Below, in pieces: positions 1 through 5,685 of a stretch of DNA of 5,788 nucleotides. How positions within the stretch are numbered: the stretch's first letter is position 1; every line of letters starts with the position of its first letter. This DNA comes from a bacterium. GTDB taxonomy: Bacteria > DRYD01 > JALUEN01. The position numbers and the translations under genes were made by a program. The DNA lies in contig JALUEN010000038.1 of assembly GCA_027052755.1 (NCBI GenBank), positions 1 through 5,788 of the forward strand. Direction: 5' to 3'. The notes below the pieces were generated by a model. That model saw only the letters and a list, made by a program, of their open reading frames with translations, had not been told where the DNA came from and did not search any database.

Positions 1-314
1 GGCTTAAACTTTAAGTCCCCGGTTGCCCTATCTAAGATATATGATCCCGTCAGATCTGAAGGGATTATATCCGGTGTTCCTTGAACTCTCTTGAAATCTA
101 AACCAGTTGTCTTAGCGAAAGCCTTAACTAAGGTGGTCTTACCAACTCCAGGAACATCATCTATGAGAACATGCCCTTCAGCGATCAACGCTACTAACAG
201 GAACTCTATCTCCTTATCTTTACCGTAGATAGCTTTTTCAATCTCTTTTTTCACCTTAACTATGAGTGGTTGGTATCTTACTATCAAGTTCTCTAAGGTA
301 TCCTTTAAGGACAA
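1..314 (-). CDS. MoxR-family AAA+ ATPase, partial (N-terminal part only)
   Basis: MoxR-type AAA+ ATPases are ATP-driven chaperones of the cytoplasm that help mature or activate partner proteins, often encoded beside DUF58/von Willebrand A genes. The visible part, just over 100 codons, translates without a stop. It has an N-terminal helical region with IYGKDKEIEFLL, where MoxR proteins usually read V-G-q-e, then a Walker A loop DVPGVGKTTL, and the MoxR hallmark RVQGTPDIIPSDLTGSYI just after it. Walker B, sensor and lid regions lie beyond the window edge. I chose the TTG start at 314-312 because an AAGG-GGTGA ribosome binding site lies five bases before it. A GTG at 323-321, overlapping the aspS stop as GTGA, is the alternative but has a poorly spaced site. 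The gene follows aspS almost directly and is probably co-transcribed with it. The family is clear; the partner is unknown because the downstream genes are not visible. Confidence 0.87.
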   Translation of the reverse strand, partial: MSLKDTLENLIVRYQPLIVKVKKEIEKAIYGKDKEIEFLLVALIAEGHVLIDDVPGVGKTTLVKAFAKTTGLDFKRVQGTPDIIPSDLTGSYILDRATGDLKFK

Positions 315-319
315 ACCCC

Positions 320-328
320 TCACCCCTT
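320..328 (-). promoter_or_regulatory. Ribosome binding site of the MoxR gene, inside the aspS 3' end
   Basis: On the minus strand AAGGGGTGA resembles the consensus AAGGAGGTGA with one base missing. It ends five bases before the TTG at 314-312. It overlaps the last codons and the TGA stop of aspS, so ribosomes finishing aspS would cover the start of the next gene, which suggests translational coupling. This site is the main reason to prefer TTG over the overlapping GTG. Confidence 0.5.
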
Positions 329-2137
329 TAGAGCTATCCCTAGCTCATCTAACTGCCAGGTCTCTACCTCTGACGGCGCATCCGTTAACGGACATATCCC
401 ACCTTGTGTCTTAGGGAAAGCTATTACCTCCCTGATAGAGGATTCGCCTAGTATTATGGCTAGTATCCTGTCCAAACCTAGGGCTATACCTCCATGGGGC
501 GGGGCGCCGTACTTCATAGCGTTCAGTAAGAAACCAAACCTCTTATAGCTTACCTCCCTGGGATAACCTATCTTCTCAAGGATCTTCAGCTGAAGCTCTG
601 GATCTGTTATCCTAAGGCTACCGCTACCTATCTCATGTCCGTTGAGAACTAGATCGTATACATAGCCTCTAACGTTTAGCGGATCGCTATCTATCAGCTC
701 TACATCCTCTTCATAGGGCATGGAGAAGGGATGGTGGTGAGGCTCAAGTCTCCCATCCTCTCCTAGCTTAAAAATAGGGAACTCAACTACCCATAAAAAG
801 TAAAAGTCAGACTCAGGCTGAATATCTAACTTCTTAACCAAGAACCTCTTCAGGCTATCAGCTAACTCCCTAGCTCTCTCACCACCTACTATGAACAGGG
901 TTTCCCCTTCTGATAGCGAGGCTAAATCTAGAATCCTCTCCTTAGATACGAACTTAGCCACCTTACCTTTAAGCTTGCCATCACTTAGCTCTAAGGTTAG
1001 GAAGCCATGAGAAGTTATCCCTGACTTAATGCTCTCCTGTATTAGGTCATCAACCCTCTTCCTAGAGAGTTTCACAGGTAGCTTGAAAGCTATAACCTCA
1101 CCTCCTCTCTCTACTATGCTTCTGAGGACTTTGAACTCACTTTCTCGGAAGATATCTGTTAGATCTATCAGCTTATAGGGGTATCTAATATCTGGCTTAT
1201 CAGTGCCCCACTGAGTGATCGCTTGATGATAAGTGATCCTGGGAAAGGGGAGCTTTAGCTGAATACCTAACAATTCCCCAAAGACGGTCTGAAACATCTC
1301 CTCAACTAGGGATAGGATATCATTCTCTCTTACAAAAGACATCTCTATATCTATCTGAGTGAACTCAGGTTGCCTATCCGCCCTTAAGTCCTCATCCCTG
1401 AGACATCTAGCTATCTGGAAGTACTTATCTATGCCTCCTATCATCAGGATCTGTTTAAGGAGCTGTGGTGATTGAGGGAGAGCGTAGAACTTGCCGGGAT
1501 TTAAACGGCTGGGAACTAGGAAGTCCCTCGCCCCCTCTGGAGTTGATCGTATCAACATTGGGGTTTCCACTTCTAGGAAACCCTTGGAGATCAGGAACTT
1601 CCTAACAGAGTTAGTGAATAAGCTCCTAAAAGTTAGGTTTCTCACCATTCTAGGTGTCCTCAGCTCTAGATAACTGTACTTTAGCCTAAGGAACTCGGAT
1701 ACATCCTGATGTTTCTGATAGGGAAGGGGCTCTGACCTAGCCAGTACCCTCAAGTCCTCTAGCAGGATTTCTACATTGCCGGTAGGGATCTTAGGGTTCA
1801 CGTTCTCTTCTGGACGTCTCGCTACCTTTCCTCTAGCTAGGATGACGTCCTCCTCTGATAGCTTAGATGCTAACTTGAATAGATCTGGATTGCGCTTCTC
1901 ATCTATTGTTAGCTGGACTTCTCCGGTTCTATCTCTCAGGATTACAAATATTACACCGCCTAAGTCCCTTAGGCGTGAGACCCATCCACTTAAGGATACC
2001 TCTTTGCCTATGAGATCCGGAGTCTGTATGGCATAGGCTGTCCTGAGACCACTGGGATATCTGGAGAGATATTCCTTCTCTATGGTGGCGAAAACTTTTA
2101 GATGGTTTCCTTCAAGGTTGTTGATGTCTAAAGCCAC
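320..2137 (-). CDS. aspS: Aspartyl-tRNA synthetase, bacterial type
   Basis: Class II aminoacyl-tRNA synthetase that activates aspartate with ATP and loads it onto tRNA(Asp) in the cytoplasm. From the GTG start it has 605 residues, close to the usual 580-600. An N-terminal OB-fold anticodon-binding domain spans about 31-135 (GWVSRLRDLGGVIFVILRDR, 51-70). Motif 1 lies around 187-205 (FLEVETP, then STPEGARDFLVPSR). The amino-acid-binding PQSPQ is at 221-225. Motif 2 is CLRDEDLRADRQPEFTQID at 245-263. A bacterial GAD insertion fills about 300-420, and motif 3 is GIALGLDRI at 550-558. The open frame continues upstream for 70 codons to a GTG inside ssb, but that extension is basic, low in complexity and unlike AspRS. 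The GTG at 2137-2135 has a strong AAGGAGGGG site and fits the family's N-terminus. Leu59 in RDLGG matches the tRNA(Asp)-specific form rather than the relaxed tRNA(Asp)/tRNA(Asn) form, which usually has His there. No T-box is visible upstream. Confidence 0.96.
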   Translation of the reverse strand: MALDINNLEGNHLKVFATIEKEYLSRYPSGLRTAYAIQTPDLIGKEVSLSGWVSRLRDLGGVIFVILRDRTGEVQLTIDEKRNPDLFKLASKLSEEDVILARGKVARRPEENVNPKIPTGNVEILLEDLRVLARSEPLPYQKHQDVSEFLRLKYSYLELRTPRMVRNLTFRSLFTNSVRKFLISKGFLEVETPMLIRSTPEGARDFLVPSRLNPGKFYALPQSPQLLKQILMIGGIDKYFQIARCLRDEDLRADRQPEFTQIDIEMSFVRENDILSLVEEMFQTVFGELLGIQLKLPFPRITYHQAITQWGTDKPDIRYPYKLIDLTDIFRESEFKVLRSIVERGGEVIAFKLPVKLSRKRVDDLIQESIKSGITSHGFLTLELSDGKLKGKVAKFVSKERILDLASLSEGETLFIVGGERARELADSLKRFLVKKLDIQPESDFYFLWVVEFPIFKLGEDGRLEPHHHPFSMPYEEDVELIDSDPLNVRGYVYDLVLNGHEIGSGSLRITDPELQLKILEKIGYPREVSYKRFGFLLNAMKYGAPPHGGIALGLDRILAIILGESSIREVIAFPKTQGGICPLTDAPSEVETWQLDELGIALKG

Positions 2138-2144
2138 CTTAAAA

Positions 2145-2153
2145 CCCCTCCTT
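2145..2153 (-). promoter_or_regulatory. Ribosome binding site that fixes the aspS start
   Basis: Reading the minus strand, AAGGAGGGG is followed by seven bases (TTTTAAG) and then the GTG at 2137-2135. It is the only strong Shine-Dalgarno match in the stop-free stretch before the AspRS homology begins. It therefore sets the start about 30 residues before the anticodon-binding domain and rules out the longer frame. Confidence 0.75.
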
Positions 2154-2222
2154 GAATTGATCTTCTGCTCATATCTTATTTCACTTGAGGAGCGCCTTTT
2201 CCTATTGATTTCTCTGTGGTGA

Positions 2223-2259
2223 CCTCTCTCAAATGTCTCTATATTTAAGTGTTGAGAGG
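2223..2259 (-). repeat. Inverted repeat / possible hairpin in the aspS leader
   Basis: CTCTCAA at 2226-2232 and TTGAGAG at 2252-2258 are exact reverse complements. C2224 with G2259 adds one more pair beyond a bulged T2225, and the loop is 19 bases. If aspS is transcribed from the AT-rich block near 2300-2335, this element lies in the untranslated leader, roughly 85 bases before the GTG. It has no U-run and no T-box sequence, so I do not call it a terminator or T-box. It could equally be an operator for the divergent promoters, or chance. A ten-base palindrome AGGAATTCCT (2257-2266) overlaps its right arm. Confidence 0.35.
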
Positions 2260-2285
2260 AATTCCTAGGTTGCTGTTGAATAGCC

Positions 2286-2314
2286 TTGATGAGATTTTTT
2301 AGTATTTTAATAAT
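2286..2314 (+). promoter_or_regulatory. Probable sigma-70-type promoter of ssb
   Basis: TTGATG at 2286-2291 matches the -35 box TTGACA at four of six positions. After a 17-base spacer, AATAAT at 2309-2314 matches the -10 box TATAAT at five of six. Transcription would begin around 2320, leaving a leader of about 16 bases that already contains the ssb ribosome binding site. Position, spacing and AT richness all fit, but AT-rich DNA gives such matches easily. Confidence 0.5.
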
Positions 2315-2335
2315 TTTATATATGGAGGGAGTTAA
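2307..2335 (-). promoter_or_regulatory. Weak candidate promoter for aspS
   Basis: On the minus strand TTAACT (2335-2330) is followed after 17 bases by TATTAA (2312-2307); each box matches consensus at four of six positions. It overlaps the ssb -10 region on the opposite strand, which would make the two genes compete for polymerase at one AT-rich block. It would give aspS a leader of roughly 160 bases. This is the best leftward candidate I found, but it is not strong. Confidence 0.22.
2324..2331 (+). promoter_or_regulatory. Ribosome binding site of ssb
   Basis: GGAGGGAG lies four bases before the ATG at 2336-2338, a strong Shine-Dalgarno match that fixes the ssb start. The site is the first sizeable element of the short predicted ssb leader. 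Confidence 0.7.
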
Positions 2336-2740
2336 ATGTACAATCACGTTGTTTTAGTTGGAAGGCTCGTCGCTGACCCCCAGTACAGACCCCTTAACGA
2401 GGGCAGAGGAGTTTGTAATTTTACCCTAGCAGTTGATAGACCTACTTCTTCTGGGGAGACCGATTTTCTTGATGTAGTAGCTTTCGGTAGCTTGGCTGAG
2501 ATCGTTCACAAGTACTTGAGAAAGGGAAGGCTTGTGCTAGTTGAGGGTAGCCTGAGGACTAGGATCTGGGAACGAAATGATGGCACTAGGGTGAAGGTAT
2601 ATGAGATATACGCTAGAGATGTTAGGATGTTGGACAAACCGAAGAGGGAAGGAAAAACAGCAAAGCCTTCTCCTGCTAGCTCAAGCAACCTAGGAGAGGA
2701 ACCAGATGATTTTGAGGAGATAGTTGATCTACCTTTTTAA
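2336..2740 (+). CDS. ssb: Single-stranded DNA-binding protein SSB
   Basis: SSB coats and protects single-stranded DNA during replication, recombination and repair, and recruits partner enzymes through its C-terminal tip. The 134-residue protein, short but close to other thermophile SSBs, has one OB fold at about 1-100. It opens with NHVVLVGRLVADP, followed by FLDVVAFGSLAEIVHKYLRK and the RTRIWERNDG hairpin. A Ser/Pro/Lys-rich linker covers about 101-120, and an acidic tail (EEPDDFEEIVDLPF) ends in the conserved DLPF tip. Phe50 stands where E. coli SSB has the stacking Trp54, a common variation outside Proteobacteria, while a Trp is kept at 78. One OB fold per chain implies the usual homotetramer, which is family knowledge. 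It starts an apparent operon with the anchored protein 27 bases downstream, and recJ follows. The genes usually flanking ssb elsewhere, rpsF and rpsR, are absent here. Confidence 0.96.
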   Translation: MYNHVVLVGRLVADPQYRPLNEGRGVCNFTLAVDRPTSSGETDFLDVVAFGSLAEIVHKYLRKGRLVLVEGSLRTRIWERNDGTRVKVYEIYARDVRMLDKPKREGKTAKPSPASSSNLGEEPDDFEEIVDLPF

Positions 2741-2767
2741 GGCTCTTTGAGGTAGGAGGGAACAGGT

Positions 2768-3394
2768 ATGAAAGCGTTAAAAGCGTTGAGCTTGATCTTT
2801 TTAGTGCTAGCTTTATTCTCCTGGGGTGTGTATTTCGGGATAGAGCTTTTGCCTGTTCCATATATTGAGGTAACTGTGAAGTACAAGAAACCCCAGGTTG
2901 GAGAGATAATCAAGGAAAAGTTCCCACAGGAAACCCTAGGAGTTAGAAAGATAAAGGAGTACGTCTATAAGGATATGGATTTGTACGTCGTGGCTTGGGA
3001 GAGTGAGAACAAGGATAGATTAGAGAAGTTTAAGAAAGCCATAAACGCTTATATTGAGAGGAGAGGTTTGAAGTTCAAGGTAGTAGTGAAACCCTTTGGT
3101 GATAAGTGGATACTGAAGGTTAACAAGGACTTTAAAAACCAAGAGGACGCGTGGAAGGTTCAGCAGCAGCTCTATAACAGAGGAGAGGGATACTACCTTG
3201 AGGTGCAACCTAAGAAGCAGATAAGCTCTATAGAATTATATCAAATTACCTTGATCATACCTAAGGATAAACTTCCTATCCTAGTTGACTTGGTAGATAA
3301 CCTGAAGAGAGAGTATAATGATGAGTTTATAAACCTTGAGGTAGTGAGAACTATCTACAAGTCATCAAAGGAAGAGGAGCAGGGTAAGAAATAA
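2768..3394 (+). CDS. Membrane-anchored protein of unknown function
   Basis: I do not recognise a family for this 208-residue protein. It begins with two Lys in the first six residues and one hydrophobic stretch at about 7-28 (LSLIFLVLALFSWGVYFGIELL). That could be an uncleaved membrane anchor or a signal peptide; there is no Cys, so it is not a lipoprotein. The remainder is soluble, Lys/Glu-rich and free of Cys and His, and would lie outside the membrane if the anchor is inserted N-in. Three stretches look alike in pattern, strand then amphipathic helix then strand: about 69-108, 112-148 and 155-195. The second (KWILKVNKDFKNQEDAWKVQ) vaguely recalls SPOR domains, which bind peptidoglycan, but key SPOR features are not convincing. 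A strong AGGAGGG site (2754-2760), seven bases before the ATG, supports the start. It lies 27 bases after ssb, so the two are probably co-transcribed. No enzymatic motif is visible. Confidence 0.85.
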   Translation: MKALKALSLIFLVLALFSWGVYFGIELLPVPYIEVTVKYKKPQVGEIIKEKFPQETLGVRKIKEYVYKDMDLYVVAWESENKDRLEKFKKAINAYIERRGLKFKVVVKPFGDKWILKVNKDFKNQEDAWKVQQQLYNRGEGYYLEVQPKKQISSIELYQITLIIPKDKLPILVDLVDNLKREYNDEFINLEVVRTIYKSSKEEEQGKK

Positions 3395-3410
3395 ATTACG
3401 TATCTCTTAA

Positions 3411-3440
3411 TTGACAAAACCATTATATAGCTGATGCTAA
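3411..3440 (+). promoter_or_regulatory. Possible promoter of recJ
   Basis: TTGACA at 3411-3416 is a perfect -35 box. The matching -10 is poor: TGCTAA at 3435-3440 after an 18-base spacer, helped by an upstream TG (3432-3433) as in extended -10 promoters. TATATA at 3424-3429 is a better-looking box but stands only seven bases from the -35. If this promoter is real, the transcript would start near 3447, directly at the leader hairpin. recJ may otherwise be read through from ssb, since no terminator is visible in the gap. Confidence 0.33.
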
Positions 3441-3444
3441 AGGT

Positions 3445-3472
3445 AGTCAGCCTGTAGGATCTTCAGGTGATT
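3445..3472 (+). promoter_or_regulatory. Predicted leader hairpin masking the recJ ribosome binding site
   Basis: AGTCAGCCTG (3445-3454) can pair with CAGGTGATT (3464-3472) around a nine-base loop TAGGATCTT, with G3450 bulged out. That gives nine pairs, one of them G-U. The 3' arm contains the whole recJ Shine-Dalgarno AGGTGAT (3465-3471), a perfect seven-base match to the 16S 3' end, six bases before the ATG. The fold would block ribosome entry. Stability at a thermophile's growth temperature is unknown, so this is a structural inference from pairing alone. Confidence 0.4.
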
Positions 3473-3477
3473 TAGTT

Positions 3478-5685
3478 ATGTCTCTTAAGCGCCTCTGGAA
3501 GCCTAAGCTCAGCGAGCTTAGAGATGGGGAAGTGGGCTCTCAGGTTTTTCGCTTCTTCAGGGAGCTTAACCTGAGAAGTCCTATATCAGGAGCTCTGCTT
3601 TTGGCTAGGTTCGGGGATTTGCGCCGAGCTTCTGAGTTTATAAGAGCCCCTGAGAGTCCCCTAACCCTTCCCCCTTATGATGAGGTTCAGCTGAACAAGT
3701 TCCTTGAGCTCATCATATACACAGAGGCAACTAACGGTAAGGTTCTAATATATGGCGACTATGATGTGGATGGTGTTACCTCTAGCGCTATCCTTTACAA
3801 AGTTCTGAGGAAACTGGATTTAAAACTGGAAGTTATCCTGCCTAACAGGTTTAAGGAAGGTTATGGGTTGAACTCAAGAGCTTTAAAGAGGATACTAACC
3901 TCAGCTCCAGATCTCCTCATCACTATAGATAACGGTATAACCGCTAAAGAGATAGTTAAACAGGTTAGGGAAGCTGGTATAGGAACCGTTATCATTGATC
4001 ACCATGAGATAGATCCTGAGAGACTCCCTGAAGCTGATGCTATAATCCACCCAGGATTGATACCCTTCGGGTATAGACACTTGACCTCTGGGGGTATAGC
4101 TCTTAAACTAGCTCTCTTCATGAGTGAACTCTTGGATATCAAGCTATCTCCACGAGAGATAGATGAGCTCTTCGTCCTAGCCACTATATCCACTATAGCT
4201 GATGTGGCTCCCCTGCTAGATGAGAACAGGATTATAATCATCAGGGGCTTGAGCTTGATGAGAGAGGGTATTTTACCCTTGGGAGTAAGGGAGCTGTGGA
4301 GTTTGACGGGTAGGGAAGGATTTCCACGATCTGTCTTTGACGTGGCTTTTATACTAGCTCCTAGGTTGAACGCAGCTGGGAGGCTCAGCGATCCGTCTCT
4401 GGCTTTTAAACTGTTGATAACTGAGGACCCCTATGAGGCTAAAGCTATAGCAACTGAGCTGGAGAGGTATAACCGAAAACGGAGGAACTACCAGGAGAAG
4501 ATCCTCAGAAAGATAGAGGAGATAGGAGTTAACTTGGATGGGAATGTTATCGTCCTCCAAATGGATAACTTGCATGAGGGTGTTATGGGTATAATAGCTC
4601 AGAGACTCGCCTCTAAATACCTGTTACCTACCTTCGTCTGTACTAGCTCACCTGATGGTTCGCTCCTGAAAGGTTCAGCTAGATCTCCTCACAGCTCCTT
4701 ATCCATAGTTGAGGCTTTCTACTCCGCTAAGGATCTACTTAGTAGCTACGGTGGACATAATAGAGCTGGAGGCTTCTCTCTACCCCAAGAGAACTTCAGA
4801 GATTTTGAGAGAGCGCTGAGAGATCACTACTCCCCCTTTAAGGTGATAGAGGAAACTTATGATTTTGATCTCCCCTTAGAGTGGGGTGGTTTACTACAGA
4901 GGTTTTACGCTGATTTAAGGAGGATAGGGCCCTTTGGAGAGGATAACCCTGAACCAATCATCGGTTTCAGAGGAAAGATTCTATCCTTTAATACCCAGTA
5001 CGCTAACGTTTACATAGATCAGCTTAAGAGAGAGGTTAAGCTTAGAATAGATGACAGCTTGCTACCCCGCCTAAGAGAGCTGAGGTTGATAAAACCATAT
5101 AAGCTTATAATCCAGATAAAACCACCTGGGGCTAACAGCGAGGTATTTGGAACAGTTTTAGATTTTCTCAGCGAAGATCTAAGGACATCACTTAATATGT
5201 ATAGAGGACCTGCCCTGCGTATCTCACAGCTTCCCCTTGAGGAGATAGAACTAACAGATCTCTCCTTGATAGATGAAGGTGAGAGTTACGTCCTCATCTC
5301 CAACTCTGAGTTTGAGGGGAAGGAGATTATGAGAGTTAAGAAACTCACCAACCTTAAGCTTGAGGAGAAGCTGAAAATTATAGCCGAGTGGAGAGGACTC
5401 TTGGTCTTCAGAACCTTATCATCTGTAATTAAAACCTTTAATATACTAAACACCTTCTTCACTTTGAAAGGGGATAAGGAAGTTATCCTGATGAGCTCTG
5501 AGGACCTTGAACAGCTTAAAGGGGAACTGGAGAGGAGAAAGTTCTCCATATCTCAGTGGCATCCGAGCTGGGATGATATATCTGATGAAGCCCTAATCTG
5601 CGAGTACATCTACCTTAAAGACCTCTTCAGGCTTTGGAAGATCATAAAACCAAGACATATACATACCCTAACCGAGCTAACCTAG
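3478..5685 (+). CDS. recJ: Single-stranded-DNA-specific exonuclease RecJ
   Basis: RecJ is a Mn/Mg-dependent 5'-3' exonuclease that degrades single-stranded DNA in recombination, mismatch and base-excision repair. At 735 residues it belongs to the long forms (E. coli is 577). The DHH-family motifs are in order: DYDVDG (94-99), TIDNG (149-153), DHH (174-176), HP (191-192), SGGIALKLA (204-212), IADVAPL (240-246) and APRLNAAGR (294-302). The DHHA1 part has LHEGVMGI (365-372), KGSARS (398-403) and GGHNRAGGF (425-433). RIGPFGEDNPEP (482-493) opens the RecJ OB fold, to about 565. About 165 further residues form a C-terminal domain that may be the helicase-like extension of long RecJs, ending soon after IKPRHIH. 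All metal ligands I can place are present. Small departures from consensus are GGHNRAGGF (usually GGHxxAAGF), NLHEGV (usually GWHxGV) and GEDNPEP (usually GxGNPEP). The ATG is fixed by AGGTGAT at 3465-3471. Confidence 0.95.
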   Translation: MSLKRLWKPKLSELRDGEVGSQVFRFFRELNLRSPISGALLLARFGDLRRASEFIRAPESPLTLPPYDEVQLNKFLELIIYTEATNGKVLIYGDYDVDGVTSSAILYKVLRKLDLKLEVILPNRFKEGYGLNSRALKRILTSAPDLLITIDNGITAKEIVKQVREAGIGTVIIDHHEIDPERLPEADAIIHPGLIPFGYRHLTSGGIALKLALFMSELLDIKLSPREIDELFVLATISTIADVAPLLDENRIIIIRGLSLMREGILPLGVRELWSLTGREGFPRSVFDVAFILAPRLNAAGRLSDPSLAFKLLITEDPYEAKAIATELERYNRKRRNYQEKILRKIEEIGVNLDGNVIVLQMDNLHEGVMGIIAQRLASKYLLPTFVCTSSPDGSLLKGSARSPHSSLSIVEAFYSAKDLLSSYGGHNRAGGFSLPQENFRDFERALRDHYSPFKVIEETYDFDLPLEWGGLLQRFYADLRRIGPFGEDNPEPIIGFRGKILSFNTQYANVYIDQLKREVKLRIDDSLLPRLRELRLIKPYKLIIQIKPPGANSEVFGTVLDFLSEDLRTSLNMYRGPALRISQLPLEEIELTDLSLIDEGESYVLISNSEFEGKEIMRVKKLTNLKLEEKLKIIAEWRGLLVFRTLSSVIKTFNILNTFFTLKGDKEVILMSSEDLEQLKGELERRKFSISQWHPSWDDISDEALICEYIYLKDLFRLWKIIKPRHIHTLTELT

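Noticed and set aside
1776..2036. 86-codon open frame on the plus strand opposite aspS
   Set aside because: It lies entirely antisense to the conserved anticodon-binding region of aspS, is Ser/Leu-rich and has no recognisable motif. The other short frames antisense to aspS, the anchored-protein gene and recJ were dropped for the same reason.
2128..2172. Fourteen-codon leader peptide overlapping the aspS start
   Set aside because: It has an ATG but no convincing ribosome binding site and no run of Asp codons that would suit attenuation of aspS.
2138..2335. T-box riboswitch before aspS
   Set aside because: There is no AGGGTGGNACCGCG-type T-box sequence and no terminator with a U-tract in the leader.
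2345..2347. GTG inside ssb as the true aspS start, giving a 675-residue AspRS
   Set aside because: No ribosome binding site precedes it, the added 70 residues have no AspRS similarity, and it would place the start inside the opposite gene. The GTG at 2137-2135 has a strong site and gives a normal length.
3100..3215. SPOR domain in the anchored protein
   Set aside because: Only a loose strand-helix-strand resemblance; the usual aromatic and glycine pattern is not clear enough to assign the family.
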